Shown here in pieces: positions 20,161 to 30,471 of a stretch of DNA of 64,000 nt (position 1 is the first letter of the stretch; each line of letters begins with the position of its first letter). The notes under the pieces were generated by a model. That model was not told the origin of the DNA. It saw nothing but the letters and a program-made list of their open reading frames with translations, and did not search any database. A program made the translations under genes and the position numbers. Source of the DNA: Sesamum alatum (Eukaryota; Streptophyta; Magnoliopsida; Lamiales; Pedaliaceae); assembly GCA_034509735.1 (NCBI GenBank), contig JACGWO010000004.1, positions 23,107,395 through 23,171,394 of the forward strand. Direction: 5' to 3'.

Positions 20161-20413
20161 GGGTTACATGCAATTTTCCACCCTATGTTAACCAAAAAGA
20201 GCAATTACCCCCTCTAAAAAAATAACTAGCAATTTATCCTCTTGTGTTATTCAAAATGCAGCAAACAACCCCCTCAAAGGAGGTTTTTTGCTCCATTTTT
20301 AGGAGGTTTTTTGTTCTATTTTTTAAAATACAGGAGGTAAATTGCTATTTATTTTTTCACGGGGAGATTTTTGCACATTTTGCATATCACAATGGGGGTA
20401 ATTGCATTTTTCC
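20161..20413. mobile_element. Foldback MITE (TGCAATTTACC family), 253 bp
   Basis: The left end GGGTTACATGCAATTTTCC and the right end GGTAATTGCATTTTTCC are inverted repeats, with further complementary blocks (CAATTTATCC / GGTAAATTGC; AAACAACCCCCTC / GGAGGTTTTTTG). The flanks TTATTATTATT at 20150-20160 and 20414-20424 are a plausible but low-complexity target duplication. Confidence 0.7.
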
Positions 20414-20424
20414 TTATTATTATT

Positions 20425-20770
20425 TGACTGCACTTCTTTTTTTTTTTTTTTTAATATTTGACTGCACTGAGGGAAAAATACATTCCATTATGGGTTGAAA
20501 TTGATATGTTAAGAAAGCCCTCTTGCAAAGAGCAGCATGTTATCCCAGCTTGAATCTTATCAGAAAGGTTTTTTTTTTTTTTTTTCTTTTAGAATCTTAT
20601 CAGAAACTTGACATCAAACCCTCCAGACTCTTCGTCAAGCCAAAACAATCGAGTGATGAACAAGAAAACAAAACTCACGTTACTATCTTGCTACCTTACA
20701 TCAGCGCTTACGATCCATCACTATTATATTGTCTGAAAAACGTAAGAACCACATATATATATATATATAT
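20425..20770. other. Unassigned stretch with poly-T split duplications
   Basis: TTTGACTGCACT occurs on both sides of a T-run (20424-20465) and GAATCTTATCAGAAA occurs on both sides of another (20551-20606), so each T-run separates two copies of a short word. An AT dinucleotide tract ends the stretch. No gene is supported. Confidence 0.4.
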
Positions 20771-21033
20771 GATTTAATGCAATTTACCCCCTTGTGATAT
20801 TATAAATGAGCAAATTATCCACTGATGAAAAGAAAATAGCAATTTATCCCCCTGTGTTTTCCAAAATGAAGCAATTTACCTCCCTAGAGGTAAATTGCTT
20901 CATTTTGGAAAACACAGGGGGGGTAAATTGTTTTATTTTAAAAAATACAAGGGAGTAAATTGCTATTTATTTTTTTATAAGGGGGTAATTTGCATATTTG
21001 CAATATCACAGGGGGGTTGCTTGCATTTTTCCC
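20771..21033. mobile_element. Foldback MITE (TGCAATTTACC family), 263 bp
   Basis: GATTTAATGCAATTTACCCC at the left and GGGTTGCTTGCATTTTTCCC at the right are terminal inverted repeats. The inner arms are near-perfect (AAAACACAGGGG, GAGGTAAATTGCTTCATTTT). It is flanked by ATATATAT on both sides, compatible with a duplication but within an AT tract. It is a sister of the elements at 20161 and 26154. Confidence 0.72.
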
Positions 21034-21267
21034 ATATATATTCATAGCCTACCTCCTCCACTCAAATTTGATGGCTTATTTATTTATTTAATATTAAGAA
21101 AATTAAAAATAACAAAAATAAATATAATATATAATATATAACATGAATGGTAAAAGTCGAACTCAAAGAGTTCGACTTTAACGAATTTTTTTTTTTATGA
21201 AATACGAGTTCGACTTCAATTATGTGAAGTCGAACTCTTTGAGTTCGACTTCAACTTTTTTCTTTTT

Positions 21268-21301
21268 TTTTATCTTATTATTATTATTATTATTATTATT
21301 T
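21268..21301. repeat. TTA microsatellite in the left MULE TIR
   Basis: About nine consecutive TTA units; the counterpart in the right TIR (24110-24184) has expanded to a much longer AAT tract, so the two TIRs differ mainly by repeat length here. Confidence 0.8.
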
Positions 21302-21435
21302 AGTCTGCGTATATTTAAAATAAATGTACAACACAAAATATATATTAACACAAAAAAATATAATTACATTAAAAAAATTATATTTAAATCAAAAAATAAA
21401 ATTTAAAAAATTAATTATTACAATTCTTAAAATTA

Positions 21436-23164
21436 TTATTGTCTTCTACGACCCCTCACCGACGCATTAGCTTGTCTTGAATGGCCCTCCCTTTGTTGGT
21501 ATTGTTGTCTATCTCGCGTTTGTGCCCAATCCATCTCGTTAGGAATATGTGATGTTTGGTTTCTACCACGACGAATGATGCCACGCAAAGTAGTGTCATG
21601 GACCAACTCAAATTGTGGAACATCCCAATAATCTTCCGCCATCAAAGGATGAAAAGACTTAGAATATGTTCTCCTGTAAGCCATTATATCATAATAGTCC
21701 TTCACCATTGATGGGGCACTAATTCTATATGCAGTGTATACCTTTTGAGCATGCGAGCACGGGATGCCGAATTGACTCCATTTGCCACATGAACATTCTC
21801 GTGTGGCAATTTTGACGACGTGAGTGTTGAATCCATATCCAGTCTGACGTTTTGTCACAATGGAGGCAGACTGTTGGTACTGGTTGTATCTCGTCACAGC
21901 ATGTTCAACACTTTTTTTGAACCAACGTTGGAACAATTTGTTTTGCAAAGTCCGTCCATAGTTGGTTGTTGCTTAACATGACACCACTCTTTGCCATCCT
22001 CTCACGAAAATAGTGGACTGAACGAGCAAATGTTATTTCCACTATTGCAGTCACAGGCAATCAACGAGCCCCTTTTAGAACTCCATTGATGCACTCTGAC
22101 ATGTTGGTTGTGAGAATTCCGCACCGCCATTCGCCATCGTGAGAAGCTGTCCATTTTTCCTTTTCCATATTCTTTAAGTACACAAACGCTTCTAATTTAT
22201 TCACATTTATCTCGTTCATTGTTCGATTGAACTTGCTGATTTGATATTCAGAACCAGCTCTCCAACAAAGGTCCTTCAGTTCCACATTCTTGTGACGACT
22301 GTTGAAATTAGAACATATGTGCCGCAAGCAATATCTGTGCACTCCCTGTGGTGGCACAAAATCTGGAATTATTTTCATTGCTTTGATGAGACCGACATTA
22401 CGGTCAGAAATAAGACATATCCCAGACCGTCCTCTTATAATATGTTTGCTTAACATTTGAAGAAACCAAGTCCAAGATGCTTCGGATTCTTCATCGACAA
22501 TAGCAAACGCAAGAGGAAGTATCTGTTGATTCCCATCCATGGCAGCTGCAATCAACATTTTGTGCTTGTATCTTGTGTATAAATGTGTTCCATCGACACT
22601 GATGATATTGCGGCAGTATTGGAACCCATCGATACACGGTTTGAATGCCCACAAGACGTATTTTATCACGTATGCATTGCTTGACTGCTGAAAGTATTTA
22701 TGTTCCCATTCAAGAATCGTCCCTTCATTATACTTTTGGAGAGCTCCCATGAAGTTTGGTAGCTTTCAAACTGAATTCTCCCATGTGCCATAAATGGTTT
22801 CACGGGCCATCTTCAAACTGTACCATGCCTTTTGGTATGTTATGTCGAACCCTGTGTGGTCCTTCACAGTTTGTATGACATGCTTGATTCCATATGAGGG
22901 ATCGCATTTTACCTGCCCTAATAATAAAGAAGCAATGTACCTTCTGTCTAAATTGCAATGTTCAAGGGACATATCGTTAACAACACATGTGTGGTCCCCC
23001 TTATATTTTATTATTTCCCAACGGCCCTTTCTCAGTTTTATTATTCCACGTAGCTCCCATCTACACCATACATCTGGAATGGGAAAAAAAAGATGAATAC
23101 ACTTTCTAATAATATTGTGCACCGACCACCCATTTCCAACGGAAGAGATACAGAAAATGGACAT
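21436..23164 (-). pseudogene. mudrA-like MULE transposase, 5' truncated and broken
   Basis: Three collinear minus-strand blocks are visible. Block 1 (about 23075-22766) has the N-terminal MuDR DNA-binding pattern (CRWELRGIIKLRKGRWEIIK, GDHTCVV). Block 2 (22750-22061) is the DDE-type MULE domain, with VDGTHL (D53 of the block), LAFAIVDEESEASW, ICLISDRN (D116) and a C-x2-H pattern in HRYCLRHICSNF. Block 3 (21948-21436) has a SWIM zinc finger C52-x-C54-x9-C64-x-H66 (ECSCGKWSQFGIPCSHA) and a basic C terminus. Breaks are a frame interruption at about 22760, a TGA near 22060 (CGA expected from the family) and a frameshift near 21945. The first part of the protein is missing. It would bind TIRs and cut and paste the element; this copy should be inactive. 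Confidence 0.88.
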
Positions 23165-23998
23165 TGGGATTGGTACGGTAGAATAACTCGTAGATTCGCC
23201 TTATTATCTACTGATAGACGTGTAGAGAGTGGCTATCAACCTGGACATGCACCAACAATACAACATGTGGTATGTTGTGCAATAAAACTTGATTCATGTT
23301 ACACCCATTTTTCTCTTAGAATTAAATTCATTATTTTAAAATTGGTGCAGGAGCAATATGCAGAGGCCCTTCATCTAAGTGTTCAACCTCCACCAACCAA
23401 TTTCGAAGAGGCTTTGCAAATGCATCAACGGTTTATTATCGGAATGATTGAACTTCGTGAAATGCTTTCTTGTTTTTCGAGGAATAATCAGCTCGAAGAA
23501 CAAGCAGACCCACATGATAATGCTCCGTCTACGTCCCACAGACAAAGGAGAAGCAATAGCAGAATGTCTACAAGTTCACTTAGAGGTGATGATACTATTG
23601 GGGCAGACATAGCTGGTCCATCCACAGTGCATACACCTCTAAATGTATATCAAGATTGCTACGTGCCTCAACCGCCCCAACAAAGTGATTGGTTTGATTC
23701 AACTCCATACATGCCAAGCCAACAACCTTATTATGGACAGGTTGATCTTGACCTTGGCCTTGACACGAGTCAAACATATGCACCAGAATATAACATCTCA
23801 CCAATTCCATTTCCAGCATTTGGTGCATATCGTGATTATGGAGAGTCTAGTTCTGCAACATCATCAAGTCGGTTGCATATGAATGCAGATAATGATGATA
23901 ATGTTGAAGATGAACCAATACAAAATATGGGTGAAGAAATAAGAAGACCTCGGCGCCAACGGCACCGACGCACTTGTAAGACGGGCAGTCATTTTTAA
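23093..23998 (+). pseudogene. PMD (MAIN-like) gene fragment carried by the MULE
   Basis: A 301-codon frame is open, but one internal intron is likely (23268-23350, GTATGT...TGCAG), which joins IQHV to EQYAEALHLSV in frame. The start, about residues 20-55 (WDWYGRITRRF, SGYQPGHAPTIQHV), matches the C-terminal end of the plant mobile domain found in MAIN-like proteins and in 'phosphatase 7 long form' homologues, and PMD genes are known passengers of MULEs. The rest is a Ser/Pro/Tyr/Gln-rich tail with acidic DNDDNVEDEP and basic RRPRRQRHRR ends. Most of the PMD core is absent, and the first codons overlap antisense mudrA sequence. It is probably an internally deleted remnant, although the remaining frame is open. 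Confidence 0.6.
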
Positions 23999-24105
23999 GA
24001 ATTGTAATTATTATAATTAATTTTTTAAATTTTATTTTTTAATTTAAATATAATTTTTTTCATGTAATTATATTTATTTTTTACATTTATTTAAATATAC
24101 ACAGA

Positions 24106-24185
<80 letters not shown>

Positions 24186-24613
24186 GATAAAAAAAGGAAA
24201 AATTTGAAGTCGAACTCAAAGAGTTCGACTTCACATGATTGAAGTCGAACTCATGGAGTTCGACTTTGTATTTCATAAAAAAAAAATAAAAATTCGGTAA
24301 AGTCGAACTCTTTGAGTTCGACTTTTACCATTCATGTTATATATTATATATTATATTTATTTTTGTTATTTTTAATTTTCTTAATATTAAATAAATAAAT
24401 AAGCCCAAATTTGATATGATTATAAATATTTTTTTTAATTTTAATATCCGTCTGACAAAGACATCATTTCTTAACCTTCGTTAGTTTTTCATTTATTTTT
24501 GTTGTGAATTGCTCCAAAAGTCTTTTTGCATTCGAAGTTATAATTTTACATATTTAATTAGAATTTTTTAAAATATTTTTATGAACTAATATTCTTTATA
24601 AATTTTTATTTTA

Positions 24614-24971
24614 GGGTAAATTACAATACCTCATAAGGTTTGGAATTTTTAATCAATGGTATGAAATGGTCCATTTTGTCATTGATTTTTTTTTTAATTT
24701 TAGAAAAATCAGCTGAGCCAAATTAGGTTACTGCTCCTCTGTATAAAAAATATAAAAAACCTCTCATCCTATTTTTGTCCAAAAAATTTTAAAAATTTTA
24801 AAATATAATTCAATTTACATAAGGGCATTTTGGTCAGTTTATCCATAAATATGGAAGAAAATATGATTATTTGTTAGACGATTATAAACTTCAGGAGTAT
24901 TTATAATTTTAACACTATAATGAATATCCGTAATTATATTAATATTCAAGGGAGTTCCTTATAATTCGCCG
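24614..24971. mobile_element. Diverged MULE-type MITE, 358 bp
   Basis: The left end GGGTAAATTACAATACCTC and the inverted right end CGGCGAATTATAAGGAACTC align in register but imperfectly. TTTATTTTA occurs at 24605-24613 and 24972-24980, a perfect 9-bp duplication. The interior GGGCATTTTGGTCAGTTTA matches the interior of the element at 50155, so they are one family. This is an older copy. Confidence 0.65.
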
Positions 24972-24980
24972 TTTATTTTA

Positions 24981-25230
24981 TTCATATTACTATCTTTTTA
25001 TATTTTTCAATTTTTTTAAAAAAATAAAAAATCTAATAAGAATACAATAATAATTTTTGTAGCACCATTTAAAGATTATATAATTATTTTTAATTTTTTA
25101 AACAACAAGAAGATTTTGTATTTATAAAAAAGCTCGTCGAAACCAGTAACTTACCCTATATTTATATTAAACCAACTAAATGAAGAGTGACAGAAAAGGC
25201 TGACAGACTGCATTTTAGACCACATTTGAA
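24981..25230 (+). promoter_or_regulatory. Upstream region of the P450 gene
   Basis: AT-rich sequence with a TATA-like TATATTTATA at 25157-25166, about 65-75 bp before the ATG at 25231. This leaves room for a short 5' UTR. No other element is identified. Confidence 0.4.
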
Positions 25231-27252
25231 ATGGAGATCTTAATCTTTTTGTGCTGCCTGGTTCTGATTCTCCTCATCTTCTTGATTTCAAAGCATTTGA
25301 ATGCACGTAAACATCGGAACCTGCCACCAAGTCCGCCTTCTCTACCGATACTCGGCCACCTCCACCTCATCAAAACCGCGCCCCACCGTGCTCTCCAAGC
25401 TCTATCCAAGAAGTATGGCCCGATTCTGTATCTTCATTTCGGCTGCGTCCCAGTTCTCCTCGTTTCCTCTCCCTCGGCAGCCGAAGAATGTTTCTCCAAG
25501 AACGATATCATCTTCGCCAACCGGCCTGAATCCATTGCCAACAAAATTCTTGGGTACAATTACACCACCATTGGATTCTCTCCTTACGGAGACCATTGGA
25601 GGAACCTCCGCCGTCTGACAACCATCCAGGTCTTCTCCTCCGCCAGTCTCCAGCATTCAGCGTCTACTCGAGGTGAAGAAACTCGTTTCCTGGTGCGGAA
25701 ATTGTTCCAGGGCTCTGATTCCAGGGCCTGGAAGAAAGTGAATCTGAATGATTTGTTCTTTGAATTGGTTTATAATGTGGTGATGGTGATGGTTGCTGGA
25801 AAACGTGGATCCGTGATGAATGATGTATTCGGGCCGAGCAAGATGCTTGATATTTGTGATTACATTCCTTTGTTGAGGTGGCTGGGGTATAATGGCATGG
25901 AGCGGAAGATGGTGAATTTGCAGAAAAGAAGAGATGTTTTCTTACAGAGTTTGATTGATGAAGGCCGCAAGCAGATTGCTGATTCTTCATCCGTTCAGGG
26001 GAAAAAGACATTTGTTCAAGCATTATTATCGATGCAGCAAGCTGAACCCGAATATTATACTGATGAAATTCTTAAGGGACTCATTCTGGTGAGCGTTTGT
26101 GTTTTAATTTTCGAAACTCTCCATTTTCATATAGCACACTATGGGTTAAATACAGGAAAAAATGCAAACAACCCTCGTTAATAGTGCAAATGTGCTAACT
26201 GTAAATTACCCTCTATGAAGAAAGAAATAGCATTTTACCCTCTAGGTAGATAGGTAAATTGCTTCATTTTGAAAAACACAACGGGTAAATTACTATTTTT
26301 TTTTTTATAGAGGGTAATTTGCTCATCTGCAATATCACAGGGGATAAATTGCATTAAACCCGTTAAATACAATTAGCTCAGGTAAAATCAGAAAAGTTTA
26401 AGAAAATACGTATGAAGAAAGAAGATACAGAAAATTCCCCTAACATTTGAAAAATGATGAAAAGACCCCTCCAGCGAGAAGGTAGTGTGCATCATTTTTC
26501 AGATGTCAGGGGAGTTTTTTGGATTTTTCTAATTTGACGGGGTAAATTGCATTTAATCGGAGCTTCTGTACGATGAAATCTATAATGATTTAACGATGAA
26601 TTGAATAGTCTATTTATACGTCGTGTTGTAGCCAATGTTTACTGCTGGAACACACACTACAACTCTCACAATGGAGTGGGCAATGTCGCTTCTTCTGAAC
26701 CACCCGAACGAGCTAGCGAAGGTGCAGGAGGAGATCAACAGTAGTGTCACGCCCGGAAAATTGCTTGACGATTCAGATCTCCAGAAATTACCGTATCTAC
26801 GCTGCGTGATCAACGAAACGCTGAGGCTGTATCCTGTCGGCCCACTTCTCGTGCCACATTCGTCATCAAAAGATTGCAGTGTAGGGGGCTTCAACATTCC
26901 GGCCGGTACGACTTTGCTAGTTAATGCCTGGGCCATTCAGAGAGACTCTAAATTGTGGGAGGAGCCTGGAGCGTTCAAGCCTGAGAGGTTCAAAGGATTT
27001 GAAGGGGGATATGATGGCTTTAAATTTGTACCATTTGGGATTGGGAGAAGGGCATGTCCTGGTTCTGGTATGGCTATGAGGTTGATGGGGTTGGCATTAG
27101 GCACTTTTATTCAGTGCTTTGAGTGGGAAAGGGAAGGCCATAACTTGGTGGACTTGGATGAGTTTACAGGCATAACGTTGTCGAAGGCCAAGCCGTTGCA
27201 GACCTTGTATCGGCCACGTTCGTCCATGACGAGTCTCTTGTCTCAGCTTTAG
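25231..27252 (+). CDS. Cytochrome P450, CYP81-like
   Basis: Two exons, 25231-26088 and 26632-27252, are joined at a phase-0 GT-AG intron in the conserved CYP81-type position, giving about 492 residues. An N-terminal membrane anchor (LIFLCCLVLILLIFLISKHL) precedes the proline-rich hinge PPSPPSLPILGHLH. Exon 1 has YNYTTIGFSPYGDHWRNLRR (C-helix). Exon 2 has ETLR (ExxR), PERF and the heme loop FGIGRRACPG with its Cys ligand. P450s of this clade hydroxylate or form methylenedioxy bridges on phenylpropanoids, lignans and isoflavonoids at the ER membrane; the substrate here is unknown. Oddities: the I-helix reads AGTHTTT where AGTDT(S/T) is usual; exon 2 opens with Pro where Val or Ile is common; and the intron holds a MITE. 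The frame is otherwise intact, so it could be functional or newly decaying. Confidence 0.85.
26154..26361. mobile_element. MITE in the P450 intron, 208 bp
   Basis: GTTAAATAC at 26145-26153 and 26362-26370 is a perfect 9-bp duplication. The ends AGGAAAAAATGCAAACAACC and (inverted) GGGTTTAATGCAATTTATCC are terminal inverted repeats of the same family as 20161 and 20771. The inner arms carry GGTAAATTGCTTCATTTT. It accounts for over a third of the 543-bp intron. Confidence 0.88.
26432..26520. repeat. Short inverted repeat in the P450 intron
   Basis: TTCCCCTAACATTTGAAAAATGATG on the left arm pairs with CATCATTTTTCAGATGTCAGG on the right with few mismatches, giving a hairpin of about 25 bp per arm. 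It lies between the MITE and the 3' splice site. No target duplication was found, so it may be a relic of another foldback element. Confidence 0.55.
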
Positions 27253-27293
27253 GTCTTTTACCAGTTGCGAGTACCTAGCAAGTATTGAAATAC

Positions 27294-27473
27294 GAAAAAT
27301 TTTTGTCCGGACGAGGTTTGGTCGAACTAAACTAATCATAGAGTAAGTGTGATACGCTTGCTACGTGATTGATCACTTTTCCTATATTGTACACCAATCA
27401 CACGGCAAGTATATTACACTTGCCGCATGATTGACTCAAGTTTAACCGAACCAAGTTCGGACTAAAATTTCCC
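27294..27473. mobile_element. MULE-type MITE just 3' of the P450 stop, 180 bp
   Basis: GAAAAATTTTTGTCCGGAC and the inverted right end GGGAAATTTTAGTCCGAAC are the termini. The flanks TTGAAATAC (27285-27293) and ATTAAATAC (27474-27482) match at 7 of 9 bases. The interior repeats a TGATTGA/TCAATCA-type and CACTTGC/GCAAGT-type pairing. It begins about 40 bp after the P450 stop, so it probably lies in the 3' UTR or polyadenylation region. Confidence 0.7.
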
Positions 27474-27825
27474 ATTAAATACTTAGGAGAGATGGATTTA
27501 TGTCATTTACTAGTTCTAGCTACATTAATTAGTTTGTAAATTATGTGTGGTGCTGTAGTTACGTTTCTCTCAGTTGTAATTAACTGATGCAGCAATGTGG
27601 GAAACTTTTTGGTTAATGTTCCTCGGCAATGATTTTGTGATACATGCAGTCATGAGCATCAATTTTTTCAAAATCTGATCGGAGATTGAACTAGTCCAGT
27701 TATTGGGTCATTGGGTCACTGGTCCGATCGATCGGACATAATTATAAAAATTAGTTGACCCGAAACATATTATATACATATATATACAGCATATCAATAC
27801 ATTATATATCAACAGATTAACTAAA

Positions 27826-28789
27826 GAGAAAATTATATTTTTAGTCAGCTAAGTATGCCTAATATTAATTTTAGTCCGGTAGCTTTGTTAATTTTTTTCA
27901 AAGTCCAGTAACTTGCAAAATTGATGAGATTTAGTCTTTCGATGGTTGATTTTTGCTTTCTTGGCAGGATATTTTACATGGCATGCCAACTGGACATATA
28001 TTGAGAACTTTTAAGTCTATGAAACAATTGAAATGTGATGGATTTTAACTTGAACTATTATATATATATATATATATATACACACTTACAATTTACAAAA
28101 GTAAAATTATTATTTTGAAAAAAATATTAACCCCCCACCGCCATGCCCACCTCCCGACCCAGACCCCCGGTCTCCGACCGCCTACCCTCCTCCATCTTCT
28201 CGACGCCCCCCGCATAAGGGGGCGGTGGCGTTGAGGATGCCGTCGTCACCCAATCTGGGCTACGCCAGTCGCCCAGAGCTAAGGAGGGTGACGTCTCACC
28301 CAGAGCTTCCGTGCCCTCCTCTGCAGGGGCGGCAACATCGCGTCCCTGCAAGAGAAAAATTAATATATTTTAATTAATTTAATTAAATGTCTGTAAAACA
28401 AAATTAAGAAAAAATTAATTAATAAAAATATTTAACTAAATAATTATTTAAATTAATTAATAAAATATAATTTTTATAATCAATTAATAGTTTATATATT
28501 TTTTTAGAATTATGACATTTTAAATAATGTCCAATCAACATTACTGGCCATGTGTCATTACATGTGGTTATACACATGTATAAGTTGTTTGAAATTAACC
28601 AAATAGTTGTCACGTGGGCATTTTTCGGTTAATTTTTAAAATATTGATGGAAAATTGAGTAAAATCATCTAATTTGGACTAAATCTCATCAATTTTGTAA
28701 GTTACTGGACTTAGAAAAAAAAATGGGCATAGTTACTGGACTAAAATTAATATTAGGCATACTTAATGGACTAAAAAACTAATTTTTCC
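27826..28789. mobile_element. MULE-type TIR element with GC-rich internal fragment, 964 bp
   Basis: The left TIR (from 27826) and the inverted right TIR share GTATGCCTAATATTAATTTT and CAAAATTGATGAGATTTAGT over about 125 bp. The flanks TTAACTAAA (27817-27825) and TTAAATAAA (28790-28798) differ at one base. The centre at 28127-28350 is strikingly GC-rich with a 74-codon minus-strand frame (QGRDVAAPAEEGTEALGETS...), unlike the AT-rich arms. This looks like a captured host fragment (Pack-MULE style), though no source gene is recognised. Confidence 0.78.
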
Positions 28790-28798
28790 TTAAATAAA

Positions 28799-29400
28799 TA
28801 TTTTTATAAAATGGTACAATTTATAAATGAATACAATTTATAATAATTAAACAATAAAAAACAAACAAACATCTTGGAGAAAGCAAATTAAATTAAAATT
28901 CAAACTAGCAAAAACTTAAAATTGAAAACCCCCCAAATATATTATATATATATATAAATTGATTAAATATATATAATTTATAACAATATTTTAGCAACTA
29001 TTGTCTTCATATATATATTTTTTTTAAAAAATAAAAAAAATGGAGAAGCATAGAGAAAATGATAAAGAAATAGACTATGAAGAAAAACAAAAACTCTTTT
29101 GAATATTACAAATATTCATTGTCCCACATTGAAAAAGTATAAACCAAATATAATTTAAGTACTTTTCCATTGTCCCACATTGGAATAGTATAAACCAAGA
29201 TTAAACACTTTCTTATTTGTCCCACATTGGAAAAGAATAAGACAATCTTAAGTTATTTATACTATAAATATTGTGATAGTTTGTTTGAATAAGCATCCAT
29301 GAAGTAATTGCCTATTTATTTTATTTGGCATTTATTTTCTTCTCTCTTTGTATATTTTACCATATTATTTGTTAGTTGAACATATATTATTAGTTTTTTT
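28799..29400. repeat. Intergenic region with three TCCCACATTGG repeats
   Basis: TTGTCCCACATTGGAAAAGTATAAACC-like units occur at about 29118, 29170 and 29216, roughly 48 bp apart, followed by TATTTATACTATAAATA at 29258. TCCCACATTGG motifs are frequent in plant LTR or promoter regions and resemble the snRNA upstream element, but no snRNA follows. It may be an LTR fragment. The stretch 28799-29100 has nothing recognisable. Confidence 0.4.
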
Positions 29401-29655
29401 TTTATAATTTCTTTTTTATCAAAACTGGGTCAACCGGGTTCAGGATCAACCGGTTTTGGTCGAGTTTAATAGGTTTTGACTGGTTCACAACAATCCGATT
29501 AACATCGATTTTATACCACTGATCCGCGCTGAACACTTGACCAGTTCCCAGTCGGACAGGCCGAACCAACGAGTCTTGTCCGAGTTTAATAACATTGATG
29601 AGCATTTGGTACTCTTCGTTAGGCCGTTATATTATTGATTATGCTTATCAATGTT

Positions 29656-29695
<40 letters not shown>

Positions 29696-29696
29696 T
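29656..29696. repeat. AAT trinucleotide microsatellite
   Basis: About 13 AAT units. Around it (29600-30288) I find no supported gene; a 63-codon frame at 29858-30049 has no recognisable family. Confidence 0.8.
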
Positions 29697-30288
29697 CAAA
29701 TAGTGCAAGATTTATTCAAAATCTTTGAAGTAGCTAGGCCTGTGGAAATTCTAAAACAAATGGCGTTTAGTCATATTTAAACTAATTATATGACACGTAT
29801 GATATATTTATTATATGATTGGTTAATTTTTCCTAACTCATTGAAGTTGAATCCTTAATGATGGCAATATTTTCTGAAAGATACTTGCAAGATTTGGCCA
29901 ATGTGGTTTGGTTGCTAAGGTGGTCTCTTAATAGACTCAAACAGAAAAGAATAAAAACAGAAGTCTTGAAGAATGAAAGTACAGGAAGTTGTATCTCTAG
30001 AAAGCTTAATTCACATCAGGATATATGGCGGAGGGCTAGCAGAAAGTAAAAAGTTTGCACCTCAAGAACGATATGGTCAGAAACTGAAATTTGTGAAGGA
30101 GAAATCTAGAATTTTAAGCACTTAATTATAAGCCAACTAAAAATGGCTTCACATTTTAAGCAGAACTGAAGTATTCAGGACTGCGGGCTTCTTCAGTGAA
30201 AGGACTTGGATCAAAGGAGGCAAAACCTCATTGTTTTCAAATGCTGAACCATATTTTGTTGGCAAGAAGAATATTATATTTACTTTGG

Positions 30289-30456
30289 TGATGCCCCACG
30301 TCAATCAAGGAGGAGACCACCTATATATACTAATTTTTAGACCCTTCAATTATAAGACTTGACCTTTCATTTGACTAACTCTTGGCCTTTCAATTCTATA
30401 ACAATAATTTATTATTAATTCAAGTTGGAGAGGAATTGTGGGCACTCTCTCTTTCA
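30289..30456 (+). mobile_element. Possible short solo LTR (TRIM-like)
   Basis: The segment starts TGATGCCCCACGTCAATC and ends CTCTCTTTCA, with a central TATATATAC. This is the layout of very short LTRs that open with TGATG-CCCCAC. No 5-bp duplication or partner LTR was found. It abuts the 3' side of the copia A gag remnant. Confidence 0.3.
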
Positions 30457-30471
30457 ATGCGTCTTTTTCTT

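Larger units (their letters stand above)
21073..24405. mobile_element. Long-TIR MULE carrying mudrA-like and PMD-like genes
   Basis: The ends GGCTTATTTATTTATTTAAT and its reverse complement open inverted repeats that stay alignable for about 350 bp (21073 to about 21430, and about 23995 to 24405). They include subterminal palindromes TCGAACTCAAAGAGTTCGA and trinucleotide (TTA/AAT) tracts. CAAATTTGAT flanks both ends (21063-21072 and 24406-24415), a perfect 10-bp duplication. Inside, a mudrA-like transposase is read on the minus strand and a PMD-like gene on the plus strand. The two 3' ends lie in the TIRs and the truncated 5' ends meet near 23080-23130. The high TIR identity suggests a fairly recent insertion of an internally deleted copy. 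Confidence 0.92.

Noticed and set aside
29200..29300. Possible snRNA gene (TCCCACATTG element plus TATA)
   Set aside because: The sequence after the TATA-like box matches no U-snRNA core and lacks a 3'-box; the upstream word is repeated three times as in LTRs.
27690..29600. GGGTCA/ACCGGTT-rich blocks at 27690-27745 and 29415-29600 as ends of one large element
   Set aside because: They share short words but no convincing terminal inversion or flanking duplication could be found.
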